Shown: positions 1 to 5,338, counted from the stretch's first letter. The stretch: 5,338 nt of DNA from Gammaproteobacteria bacterium (GCA_029857655.1 JAOUGR010000156.1:1-5338); one strand, 5' to 3'. Notes: generated by a model from the letters alone, not told the origin. Translations and numbers: made by a program.

Positions 1-301
1 CATGGGATCCATCGTTTTCCGCGATGCCGGGCTCAAAGTCTTCCTGACGGCGAGCCCTGAGGAGAGGGCCCGCAGGCGCTATAAGCAGTTGAAACAAAAG
101 GGGTTGAGTGTTAACCTCGCCGCCCTTTCCGCGGAGATCGCCGAGCGGGACAGGCGGGATACGACGCGAGCTGTGGCACCGCTGATCGCTGTTCCAGATG
201 CGATCGTCGTGGATTCGACAGCGCTCTCCATCGAGGAGGTCGTCGGGCGGGTGGTCTCACTCGCACGCGAACGATTCCCCGGGCTGGCGCAGCGGGATTG
301 A
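1..301 (+). CDS. cmk: Cytidylate (CMP/dCMP) kinase, C-terminal part; 5' end outside window
   Basis: Cytidylate kinase transfers phosphate from ATP to CMP or dCMP in the cytoplasm, feeding CDP/dCDP into nucleic acid and lipid precursor synthesis. About 99 residues are visible, roughly the last 40-45% of a protein that is normally about 225-230 residues. The visible part matches the family closely: an (RD)MGSIVF segment right at the window edge, the strand KVFLTAS, the LID-type stretch [11 protein letters not shown], then [18 protein letters not shown] and the C-terminal [13 protein letters not shown]. The ATG at position 2 is almost certainly internal, because in the family this Met sits in the conserved GRDMG motif and base 1 (c) fits the last base of an Asp codon. 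The stop is TGA at 299-301. cmk directly upstream of rpsA is a widespread proteobacterial arrangement and supports the call. No frameshift is seen. Confidence 0.96.
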   Translation, partial: MGSIVFRDAGLKVFLTASPEERARRRYKQLKQKGLSVNLAALSAEIAERDRRDTTRAVAPLIAVPDAIVVDSTALSIEEVVGRVVSLARERFPGLAQRD

Positions 302-430
302 GCAAGGCGCAGGCGATGGCCGGCGCAGGTCGGCGCGACAGGAAGTCAGCGCCGGTGACTACAGGACCCAGCGCGGCATGATGCTGCGTGGCATGCAACC
401 AACCATGGGCCCCGGGGGCCCGGAATACCA
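302..430 (+). promoter_or_regulatory. rpsA 5' leader / likely S1 autoregulatory region
   Basis: This 129-nt gap between cmk and rpsA has no strong Shine-Dalgarno sequence; the best candidate is GGAA at 422-425, five nt before the ATG. Three hairpins can be drawn by eye. One pairs 319-326 with 349-356 (eight pairs, one G-U) and encloses a small GAC/GTC stem at 337-347 with an AGGAA loop. The second pairs 376-380 with 392-396. The third pairs 407-412 with 416-421 (GGGCCC/GGGCCC, loop CGG) and abuts the GGAA. GGA also occurs at 364-366. It is established that E. coli rpsA lacks a canonical Shine-Dalgarno sequence and is translated from a structured leader that free S1 protein represses. That this leader works the same way is inference. 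No convincing promoter was found; transcription may come from within or upstream of cmk. Confidence 0.55.
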
Positions 431-434
431 ATGA
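378..434 (+). CDS. Possible 18-codon upstream ORF overlapping the rpsA start
   Basis: An ATG-ATG start at 378-383 opens a frame reading [18 protein letters not shown]. It ends in TGA at 432-434, overlapping the rpsA start codon in the arrangement ATGA. Two more ATGs in the same frame (393, 405) could also serve as starts. AGGA at 363-366 lies 11 nt upstream of the first ATG, a rather long spacing. The four-base overlap is the classic geometry for translational coupling, and ribosomes moving through this frame would open the GC hairpin at 407-421. No homology is recognised, and a chance open frame of this length in GC-rich DNA is quite likely, so this is a candidate only. Confidence 0.2.
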   Translation: MMLRGMQPTMGPGGPEYQ

Positions 435-2101
435 CCGAATCCTTCCAGCAACTTTTTGAGCAGAGTCTTGCGAGCCAGCAGATCAGGCCTGGCCAGATAC
501 TGACCGGCACCGTGGTCGACATCAACGAGGATGTCGTGATCGTGAGCGTCGGGCTGAAGTCCGAAGCGGTTATCCCGGCGGAGCAGTTCCGCAACGAAAG
601 CGGCGAAATGGAAGTCGTCGTCGGCCAGGAGGTCGAGGTCGCACTGGATGCCGTCGAGGACGGCTCTGGAGAGACCCGGCTGTCGCGCGAAAAAGCAAAG
701 CGGGCCCGCACCTGGACCCGCCTCGAAGAAGCCTTCACGAATGGCGAGATCGTCACCGGCATCATCAATGGCCGAGTGAAAGGCGGCTTCACGGTCGAAC
801 TCGACAATGTCCGCGCGTTCCTGCCCGGCTCGCTCGTGGACGTGCGCCCGGTGCGCGACCCGAGTTACCTCGAAGGCAAGGAACTGGAATTCAAGGTCAT
901 CAAGCTGGACCAGCGCCGCAACAACGTGGTGGTTTCGCGCCGCGCGGTAGTCGAGCAGGAATACAGCGCCGAGCGTTCCCAGCTGCTCGACAATCTCAAG
1001 GAAGGAGACGTGGTCAAGGGCGTGGTCAAGAACTTGACCGACTATGGTGCGTTCGTTGATCTTGGCGGCATCGACGGCCTGCTGCACATCACCGACATGG
1101 CGTGGAAGCGCGTCAAGCATCCATCCGAAGTCGTCAAGGTCGGCGACGAGATCGACGTGCGAATCCTCAAGTTCGACCGCGAGCGCCAGCGCGTCTCGCT
1201 TGGCATCAAGCAGCTGGGCGCGGATCCGTGGCAGAACATCGCGCGGCGCTACCCGCCGAACACTCGCCTGTTCGGCAAGATCACGAATATCGCCGATTAC
1301 GGCTGTTTTGTTGAGATCGAGGAGGGTGTCGAGGGCCTCGTGCACGTTTCCGAAATGGACTGGACCAACAAGAACGTCAATCCGGCCAAGGTCGTGCAGG
1401 TCGGCGAAGAGGTCGAGGTGATGGTCCTCGACATCGACGAGGAACGTCGCCGCATTTCACTGGGCCTCAAGCAGTGCAAACCGAATCCATGGCGCGAATT
1501 TGCCGAGAGCTTCAACCGCGGTGACCGCGTCAGCGGCCAGATCAAGTCGATTACCGACTTCGGAATCTTCATCGGCCTGGCGGGGGGCATCGACGGCCTT
1601 GTGCATCTTTCGGACATTTCCTGGGACCGGCCCGGCGAGGAAGCGGTGCGGGATTACCAGAAGGCCCAGACCGTCGAAGCGATGGTGCTGTCTATTGATC
1701 CCGACCGCGAGCGCATATCGCTCGGCATCAAGCAGCTCGCAAAGGACCCGATTTCCGCCTATCTCGCCGATCACCCCAAGGGCAGCATCGTCAAGGGAGT
1801 GATCAAGGAGGTCGACGCCAAGGGCGCGATCGTCGACCTGGGCGATGGTATCGAGGGCCACCTGCGTGCCTCGGAGCTGGCACGTGATCGCGTCGAGGAC
1901 GCGCGCAGCCTGCTGAAGGTTGGCGAGGAAATCGAGGCACGCTTCATCGGCGTGGACCGCAAGAGCAGGGCGATCGCGCTGTCGATCAAGGCCAAGGAAG
2001 CATACGAGGAAGCCGAAGCGGTGGAGCAGTACCGTGGCGCTGATACGGCGACCGGCACGACACTGGGCGATTTGCTGAAGGAACAGATCTCCGGGCAGTG
2101 A
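431..2101 (+). CDS. rpsA: 30S ribosomal protein S1
   Basis: S1 is the large RNA-binding protein of the 30S subunit; it docks and unfolds mRNA for initiation, especially on leaders with weak Shine-Dalgarno sequences. The product has 556 residues (E. coli 557). Six S1/OB-fold repeats are visible at about 21-87, 105-171, 192-260, 277-347, 364-434 and 451-520. The first two are divergent and mediate ribosome binding in the family; repeats 3-6 are typical RNA-binding domains, with motifs such as [33 protein letters not shown] and [17 protein letters not shown]. Repeats end in related strands ([24 protein letters not shown]); a 14-nt identity at 1202-1215 and 1724-1737 reflects this internal duplication. 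The N-terminus [13 protein letters not shown] is the usual gammaproteobacterial one, which fixes the ATG at 431 despite the weak ribosome binding site. It lies between cmk and ihfB, in the usual order. Confidence 0.98.
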   Translation: MTESFQQLFEQSLASQQIRPGQILTGTVVDINEDVVIVSVGLKSEAVIPAEQFRNESGEMEVVVGQEVEVALDAVEDGSGETRLSREKAKRARTWTRLEEAFTNGEIVTGIINGRVKGGFTVELDNVRAFLPGSLVDVRPVRDPSYLEGKELEFKVIKLDQRRNNVVVSRRAVVEQEYSAERSQLLDNLKEGDVVKGVVKNLTDYGAFVDLGGIDGLLHITDMAWKRVKHPSEVVKVGDEIDVRILKFDRERQRVSLGIKQLGADPWQNIARRYPPNTRLFGKITNIADYGCFVEIEEGVEGLVHVSEMDWTNKNVNPAKVVQVGEEVEVMVLDIDEERRRISLGLKQCKPNPWREFAESFNRGDRVSGQIKSITDFGIFIGLAGGIDGLVHLSDISWDRPGEEAVRDYQKAQTVEAMVLSIDPDRERISLGIKQLAKDPISAYLADHPKGSIVKGVIKEVDAKGAIVDLGDGIEGHLRASELARDRVEDARSLLKVGEEIEARFIGVDRKSRAIALSIKAKEAYEEAEAVEQYRGADTATGTTLGDLLKEQISGQ

Positions 2102-2112
2102 GGCGGGTCCGT

Positions 2113-2141
2113 GGCACGCTGCCGGGGATGGGCGGCGTGCC
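2113..2141 (+). other. Strong hairpin between rpsA and ihfB
   Basis: GGCACGCTGCC at 2113-2123 pairs with GGCGGCGTGCC at 2131-2141 to give an 11-bp stem with one G-U pair and a 7-nt loop (GGGGATG). It starts 11 nt after the rpsA stop and ends 21 nt before the ihfB ATG. No run of T follows, so it is not a standard intrinsic terminator. It could stabilise the rpsA 3' end, act as a processing or pause site, or lower ihfB expression relative to rpsA. The pairing is seen directly; any function is inference. Confidence 0.5.
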
Positions 2142-2162
2142 TCGCGTGTGAGGACGGGAGTC

Positions 2163-2465
2163 ATGACAAAATCAGAATTGATCGAGATCATCGCCGCCAA
2201 ACAGAAGCACCTGCCTGCCAAGGACATAGAGCTGGCGGTCAAACAGATGCTCGAAATCATGAGCGACGCGCTTGCCGGCGGCGAGCGCATCGAGATTCGT
2301 GGCTTCGGCAGCTTTTCGCTGCATTTCCGGCCACCGCGCCAGGGCCGCAATCCGAAAACCGGCGAGGCGGTCGCACTTGCAGGCAAGTACGTCCCGCATT
2401 TCAAGCCGGGCAAGGATCTGCGCGAGCGGGTCAATGAAGGTCAGTCGCACCCGATCCGGAATTGA
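2163..2465 (+). CDS. ihfB: Integration host factor subunit beta
   Basis: IHF beta pairs with IHF alpha (IhfA) to form a heterodimer that binds specific DNA sites in the nucleoid and bends them sharply, affecting transcription, replication and recombination. The product has 100 residues (E. coli IHF beta 94). It shows the N-terminal [11 protein letters not shown] helix, the [11 protein letters not shown] hinge at about 43-53, and the beta-arm GRNPKTGE at about 61-68. Pro64 in that arm corresponds to the proline that intercalates into DNA in the family. [17 protein letters not shown] follows. The RNPKTGE and [12 protein letters not shown] sequences favour IHF beta over HU or IHF alpha, as does the position after rpsA. 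The ATG at 2163 is chosen over an in-frame GTG at 2148 because it gives the canonical N-terminus; AGGA at 2151-2154 lies 8 nt upstream. The last six residues or so (QSHPIRN) extend past the usual end. Confidence 0.96.
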   Translation: MTKSELIEIIAAKQKHLPAKDIELAVKQMLEIMSDALAGGERIEIRGFGSFSLHFRPPRQGRNPKTGEAVALAGKYVPHFKPGKDLRERVNEGQSHPIRN

Positions 2466-2495
2466 AGAGCACGGCCGGCGCGCCGCCGGTGACGC

Positions 2496-3683
2496 ATGAA
2501 CCCTGAATCGGTCTGGATTTTCCTGGCTGTGCTGTTTCTCGGCGGAGCCATCGGTTTTTACGCCGCGCGCCGCCCACGGCCAAGCGCGGTCGGCGCCGAG
2601 CGCGTGCGCGGCAACTACCTTGCAGGCGTCAATTTCCTCGTCAATGAACAGCCTGACCGCGCGCTCGAGGCCTTCCTGCGGGCCGCCGAACTCGACGGCG
2701 ACACGGTCGAAACCCATTTCGCGCTCGGCAGCCTGTACCGGCGCCGGGGCGAAGTCGACCGGGCAATCCGAATCCACCAGAACATCGTTGCACGCGAGTC
2801 GCTGGAGCCCGAGCAGCGCGGGCAGGCCAGTTTCGCGCTTGCCAAAGATTACCTGCGCGCCGGGCTGCTGGACCGAGCCGAAAAGATCCTAGAGCCACTG
2901 GCGGCCTCCGGGGCGCATCGGATGGCCGCAATGCGCAACCTGATGCGCATCTACGAGCAGCAACAGGACTGGCCGCGCGCGATCAGCGTATTCCGCGAAC
3001 TCGACAAATCCGGCAAGGCTCCGCAGGAGAATGCGATTGCGCATTACTTCTGCGAGTTGGCCAAGGCTGCCCATGAGCGTCAGGACCTCGAGGAAGCAAG
3101 GACTCACCTGCGCGCGGCACGGGCGGAACGCCGGCGCTTTCCGCGGGGTGCGCTGCTGCGTGCCGACATCGCGATCGAGCAGAAAGACGTGGCGCTTGCC
3201 GAGCGCCTGCTGGCCTCAGTGATGGCGCAGGATGCCGCGCTTTCGATCGAGGTGATGCCGCGTTTGATGCGCCTCGCCCGTGCGGCCGGCGCGGACGGGG
3301 ACGCCGTGGCCAGGCGCCTGGTTGCGGCGCGGCCGGACGCCGGCAACGAAGTAGCCTTCGCGGCGATCATGGCGGACGCCCTCGATTTCCCGGCGCTCGA
3401 GCAGCTCGTGCGCGCATTTCTGGCGCAGGATGAGGCCATTTCCGGGCTCGTGCGCGCGATCGGGCGCGAGCCGGAAACGCTCGACGCGCGTGCCGTACGT
3501 GAAGTCGCGGTCGTGTTGCGCCGGCTCGCTGCAATGACAGCGCGTTACCGGTGCGCAACCTGCGGTTTCTCGAGCATCAACCATTTCTGGCAGTGCCCCG
3601 GCTGCAAGAGCTGGGACAGCCAGCGTCCGCTGCTGCGGTTCGATCTCGTGGCCGGTCTCGAACGCGGGCAACCGCCCGCCTGA
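2496..3683 (+). CDS. lapB: Lipopolysaccharide assembly protein LapB (TPR, rubredoxin-like metal-binding domain)
   Basis: LapB is an inner-membrane-anchored cytoplasmic protein. In E. coli it promotes FtsH degradation of LpxC, the committed enzyme of lipid A synthesis, so setting LPS amount. The product has 395 residues (E. coli 389). One N-terminal transmembrane helix lies at about 6-24 (VWIFLAVLFLGGAIGFYAA), followed by arginines. TPR repeats start with YLAGVNFLVNEQPDRALEAF at about 41-60 and the highly conserved RRGEVDRAIRIHQ at 83-95; IAHYFCELA at about 181-189 is another family signature. The C-terminus has a rubredoxin-like knuckle, YRCATCGF and CPGC, with Cys353, Cys356, Cys367 and Cys370 all present. 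The start lies 30 nt after ihfB; a weak GGTGA at 2488-2492 is the only ribosome binding site seen, only 3 nt from the ATG. lapA, usually the partner gene just upstream, is absent, and pyrF, its downstream neighbour in E. coli, is also not here. Confidence 0.95.
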   Translation: MNPESVWIFLAVLFLGGAIGFYAARRPRPSAVGAERVRGNYLAGVNFLVNEQPDRALEAFLRAAELDGDTVETHFALGSLYRRRGEVDRAIRIHQNIVARESLEPEQRGQASFALAKDYLRAGLLDRAEKILEPLAASGAHRMAAMRNLMRIYEQQQDWPRAISVFRELDKSGKAPQENAIAHYFCELAKAAHERQDLEEARTHLRAARAERRRFPRGALLRADIAIEQKDVALAERLLASVMAQDAALSIEVMPRLMRLARAAGADGDAVARRLVAARPDAGNEVAFAAIMADALDFPALEQLVRAFLAQDEAISGLVRAIGREPETLDARAVREVAVVLRRLAAMTARYRCATCGFSSINHFWQCPGCKSWDSQRPLLRFDLVAGLERGQPPA

Positions 3684-3714
3684 ATCTCCCGAATTGCGCG
3701 CGATTGACGCAGGG

Positions 3715-3732
3715 CGCGGCGCCGGCGCCGCG
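3715..3732. repeat. Perfect 18-bp palindrome downstream of lapB
   Basis: CGCGGCGCCGGCGCCGCG is identical to its own reverse complement. In RNA it would form a 7-bp all-GC stem with a CCGG loop, or could dimerise. It starts 32 nt after the lapB stop codon. No T run follows on the plus strand (the next bases are GCTAGTGT), so it is not a standard intrinsic terminator. It may still cap the lapB message 3' end or mark the boundary between lapB and the next transcription unit. Confidence 0.6.
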
Positions 3733-3749
3733 GCTAGTGTCAGATCCGG

Positions 3750-3770
3750 GCGCGGCGATGGTCGCCGCGC
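3750..3770. repeat. Second inverted repeat, upstream of the helix-hairpin-helix gene
   Basis: GCGCGGCGA at 3750-3758 and TCGCCGCGC at 3762-3770 are perfect inverted repeats of 9 bp around a 3-nt loop (TGG). They end 25 nt before the ATG at 3795 and 8 nt before its ribosome binding site. The 10-mer GGGCGCGGCG occurs both here (3748-3757) and in the first repeat (3712-3721). The 3' arm of this hairpin could therefore also pair with the left arm of the upstream palindrome, giving two competing folds. The sequence relation is seen; any regulatory role is inference. Confidence 0.6.
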
Positions 3771-3794
3771 GCGACGACAAGGGAGTTACGCAAT

Positions 3795-4076
3795 ATGCTT
3801 ACCAAGGGACTGGGTGCGGCCCTGCTGGCCGCAATGCTGCTCGCGCCGACCGCCATCGCCGGGCCCGTCAATGTCAACACCGCCGACGCCAAGACACTTG
3901 CACGCGAATTGCAGGGCGTTGGCATGGCCAAGGCGGAGGCTATCATCGCGTATCGCGAAAAGAACGGCCCATTCAAGACCGCAGATGACCTCGTGAAGGT
4001 CAAGGGTCTGGGCAAGAAGCTGGTGGACCGGAACAAGACGAACCTGCGGTTCGACGCGCAGAAAAGCGCAGGCTGA
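3795..4076 (+). CDS. Small secreted ComEA-family helix-hairpin-helix protein
   Basis: This 93-residue protein has an N-terminal signal peptide (Lys4, hydrophobic stretch [16 protein letters not shown]) with a likely signal peptidase I site after AIA, between Ala22 and Gly23. The mature part starts [13 protein letters not shown], the typical opening of ComEA-type domains, followed by two helix-hairpin-helix motifs: [16 protein letters not shown] (hairpin GVG at 41-43) and [15 protein letters not shown] (hairpin GLG at 71-73). Such motifs bind DNA backbone without sequence specificity. In naturally competent bacteria, ComEA proteins hold incoming DNA in the periplasm; many gammaproteobacteria that carry such short homologues are not known to be competent, so a competence role is not proven here. 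The ATG at 3795 is supported by AAGGGAG at 3779-3785 (9-nt spacing) and by the signal peptide. It is complete and in the same direction as lapB and galU. Confidence 0.9.
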   Translation: MLTKGLGAALLAAMLLAPTAIAGPVNVNTADAKTLARELQGVGMAKAEAIIAYREKNGPFKTADDLVKVKGLGKKLVDRNKTNLRFDAQKSAG

Positions 4077-4088
4077 TCGGGCTTGCGA

Positions 4089-4109
4089 TCGGTGCGGGCC
4101 GGCCACCGA
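4089..4109 (+). other. Weak hairpin between the helix-hairpin-helix gene and galU
   Basis: TCGGTG at 4089-4094 pairs with CACCGA at 4104-4109 around a 9-nt GC loop that itself contains GGCCGGCC. It starts 13 nt after the upstream stop codon. No T tract follows, so it may be only a message-end structure. A -10-like TATCAT lies at 4119-4124 but has no -35 element at proper spacing, so I do not call a galU promoter. Confidence 0.3.
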
Positions 4110-4148
4110 CGGCTCCGGTATCATGTCCTGCGCATGGCATCGGAATTG

Positions 4149-4154
4149 AAGGAG
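4149..4154 (+). promoter_or_regulatory. galU ribosome binding site deciding a TTG start
   Basis: AAGGAG is a full consensus Shine-Dalgarno core, placed 5 nt before the TTG at 4160. The upstream ATGs at 4123 and 4134 are in other frames, and the next in-frame Met is residue 32, beyond the nucleotide-binding loop. This makes TTG the only start compatible with a working enzyme. Confidence 0.85.
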
Positions 4155-4159
4155 CGCCC

Positions 4160-5056
4160 TTGAGCCGTCCCGCACCGATCCGTTTCGCGGTATTTCCCGT
4201 CGCCGGCCGCGGCACTCGTTTCCTGCCTGCGACCAAGGCGAGCCCCAAGGAAATGCTGCCGATCGTCGACAAGCCACTGATCCAGTATGCGGTCGAAGAG
4301 GCATTGGCGGCCGGAGCGCGCAACCTGGTCTTCATCACCGGCAGCTCCAAGCGCGCCATCGAGGATCATTTTGACAGCGATCCAGAATTGGAGGCGGTGC
4401 TCACCGCCCAGGGCAAGCGGGAACTCGCGGATCAGCTGCGGTCCATCCTTCCGTCCGACGCTGCCTGCATCTATATCCGGCAGCCGGCACCGCTCGGGCT
4501 TGGTCATGCGGTGCTGTGCGCACAACCGGTCGTCGGCAGCGAGCCATTTTTCGTGCACCTGGCAGATGACCTGATCTACGCGGCCCAGCCGGTGCTCGCG
4601 CAGATGAGCGACCGGTACCAGACGACTGGCGGCAGCGTGATCGGCGTCCAGCAGGTAGCCCGAAGCGAGACAAGCCGCTATGGCATCGTGGCAGTCGAGG
4701 ATCCGGCCGCTGAGCTTTCGCGCATACGACGCATCGTCGAGAAGCCGAAGCCGGCAGATGCACCGTCCGATCTTGCGGTCGTCGGCCGCTATTTGCTGTC
4801 TCCGGCAATTTTCGACCGGCTGCATCGGATCGGGCGCGGCGCGGGTGGCGAAATCCAGTTGACGGATGCGATTGCCGCCTTGCTCCCCGACGAGCCCGTG
4901 TACGCCTACCGCTTCAGCGGCAAGCGTTATGACTGTGGCAACAAGCTCGGCTACCTCGAAGCGACCGTGGAGTACGGGCTGCGCCACCCCGAACTGGGCG
5001 AGAGTTTCGCGAAGTACCTCGAGGAATTTGTCGCGGACCGCAAGTCGAAACGCTAA
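4160..5056 (+). CDS. galU: UTP-glucose-1-phosphate uridylyltransferase (UDP-glucose pyrophosphorylase)
   Basis: GalU makes UDP-glucose and pyrophosphate from UTP and glucose-1-phosphate in the cytoplasm. UDP-glucose feeds LPS core and O-antigen, capsule or exopolysaccharide, and UDP-galactose or UDP-glucuronate. The product has 298 residues (E. coli 302). The N-terminal Rossmann-like nucleotidyltransferase signature runs [16 protein letters not shown] (11-26) into [15 protein letters not shown] (29-43). Further family motifs are GLGHAVLCA (113-121), the metal-binding region LADDL (134-138, with Ala in place of the Pro of E. coli LPDV), RYGIV (173-177), VEKPK (193-197), VGRYLLS (208-214), GEIQLTDAI (230-238) and [12 protein letters not shown] (257-268). 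All expected catalytic regions are present and no break is seen. The start is TTG, preceded by a consensus ribosome binding site, which probably tempers translation. The gene converges on a minus-strand gene 12 nt past its stop. Confidence 0.97.
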   Translation: MSRPAPIRFAVFPVAGRGTRFLPATKASPKEMLPIVDKPLIQYAVEEALAAGARNLVFITGSSKRAIEDHFDSDPELEAVLTAQGKRELADQLRSILPSDAACIYIRQPAPLGLGHAVLCAQPVVGSEPFFVHLADDLIYAAQPVLAQMSDRYQTTGGSVIGVQQVARSETSRYGIVAVEDPAAELSRIRRIVEKPKPADAPSDLAVVGRYLLSPAIFDRLHRIGRGAGGEIQLTDAIAALLPDEPVYAYRFSGKRYDCGNKLGYLEATVEYGLRHPELGESFAKYLEEFVADRKSKR

Positions 5057-5068
5057 TCGAAGGCAGGA

Positions 5069-5338
5069 TCAGTTCAGGTTCTGGAAGGCCGCCGGCAAGG
5101 CGGCGCGGGGCGGTTCGCGCAAGGGTTCGGAGATGGCGCTGTCCCAGCGGCGCGTGTAGACCTGCAACCTGACTTCGTCGAAGTCCTCGCCGCGCACGCC
5201 TTCAAGCCGCACGCCGGCGACCGTCCGATTCGATACCCGCCACTCGACGGCCGCAGAAAGGCGGGCACCGATGCCTTCGCGCGAGGATCCCGGGTAACGC
5301 AGGTTGCCGGTCGCGGCCTGCAATATAGCGTCGTCCGG
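5069..5338 (-). CDS. C-terminal end of an unidentified protein; 5' end outside window
   Basis: The minus strand is open from the window edge to a TGA at 5069-5071, giving the last 89 residues of a protein. A TTG near the edge (5321-5323) could act as a start, but the frame stays open upstream (PDDAI...), so I treat it as partial. The segment ARLSAAVEWRVSNRTV then AGVRLEGVRGEDFDEVRL then QVYTRRW has the alternating polar/hydrophobic pattern of consecutive beta strands. The last 24 residues or so are proline- and alanine-rich and end AAFQNLN. This could be the end of an outer-membrane beta-barrel, possibly of a polysaccharide export type such as BcsC, but no family is recognised and that idea rests only on strand pattern. 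Being open, GC-rich and stop-compatible, it looks coding; strong homology evidence is lacking. Only 12 nt separate it from the galU stop. Confidence 0.5.
   Translation of the reverse strand, partial: PDDAILQAATGNLRYPGSSREGIGARLSAAVEWRVSNRTVAGVRLEGVRGEDFDEVRLQVYTRRWDSAISEPLREPPRAALPAAFQNLN

Noticed and set aside
2..4. ATG as the start of a short 99-residue protein
   Set aside because: The following residues match the middle of cytidylate kinase, where this Met is part of the conserved GRDMG motif; the gene simply begins outside the window.
359..1345. 328-residue open frame on the minus strand opposite rpsA
   Set aside because: It mirrors the codon structure of rpsA, whose six S1 domains are certain; the antisense product is a low-complexity mix of A, R, D, L and V without family motifs. 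Long antisense frames are expected in GC-rich genes.
1202..1737. 14-nt direct repeat GGCATCAAGCAGCT at 1202-1215 and 1724-1737
   Set aside because: Both copies encode the GIKQL end of S1 repeats; this is explained by the internal domain duplication of rpsA, not by a mobile or regulatory repeat.
2113..2141. Intrinsic terminator after rpsA
   Set aside because: The stem is strong but the following bases (TCGCGTGTG) contain no T run, so rho-independent termination is not supported.
2148..2162. GTG at 2148 as the ihfB start
   Set aside because: It would add five residues before the canonical MTKSELIE N-terminus and lies on the ribosome binding site region itself.
2163..2185. IHF binding site near the ihfB start (AATCAGAATTGAT)
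   Set aside because: It fails the TTR part of the WATCARNNNNTTR consensus and lies within the coding sequence, so autoregulation cannot be argued from it.
1457..2434. 325-residue minus-strand frame across the rpsA end and ihfB
   Set aside because: It runs antisense through two well-supported genes and the hairpin gap; no recognisable domain.
3551..3988. 145-residue plus-strand frame bridging lapB, the gap and the helix-hairpin-helix gene
   Set aside because: It overlaps the LapB zinc-knuckle and the signal peptide region of the next gene in other frames, and its composition is not protein-like.
4119..4124. TATCAT as a -10 box for a galU promoter
   Set aside because: The nearest TTGCGA lies about 30 nt upstream, far outside normal spacing; a single hexamer match is not enough.
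4121..4987. 288-residue minus-strand frame opposite galU
   Set aside because: Shadow of galU, which carries every family motif in the plus frame.

Overview
The window is an ordinary, well conserved stretch of a high-GC gammaproteobacterial chromosome. Codon third positions are strongly G/C. The order cmk-rpsA-ihfB-lapB, with IHF beta directly after ribosomal protein S1 and a LapB lipopolysaccharide regulator after that, is a gammaproteobacterial arrangement. A genus cannot be named from the sequence. I see no mobile element, CRISPR array, tRNA, rRNA or horizontally acquired cargo.

Layout, left to right. Positions 1-301 are the 3' end of cmk (CMP kinase). A 129-nt leader (302-430) precedes rpsA; it has several GC hairpins, GGA motifs and no strong Shine-Dalgarno sequence. 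rpsA (431-2101) is a complete six-domain ribosomal protein S1. A 61-nt gap holding an 11-bp hairpin leads to ihfB (2163-2465). lapB (2496-3683) follows after only 30 nt, and the lapA gene often found between ihfB and lapB is absent. The gap 3684-3794 contains two perfect GC-rich inverted repeats sharing a 10-nt sequence. A small secreted ComEA-type helix-hairpin-helix protein (3795-4076) comes next, then galU (4160-5056, TTG start). A convergent gene on the minus strand (5069 to beyond the window edge) begins 12 nt past galU; only its C-terminal 89 residues are visible.

How the genes relate. The first part is an information-processing block: nucleotide supply (Cmk), translation initiation (S1) and nucleoid architecture (IHF beta). 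The second part is linked to the cell envelope: LapB controls LpxC turnover and so LPS amount, and GalU makes UDP-glucose for surface polysaccharides. All genes from cmk to galU point the same way, but the hairpin-bearing gaps suggest they need not form a single transcript. The observations most worth following are in the non-coding gaps: the rpsA leader with a possible overlapping small upstream ORF, the twin hairpins after lapB, the missing lapA, and the unidentified convergent gene.
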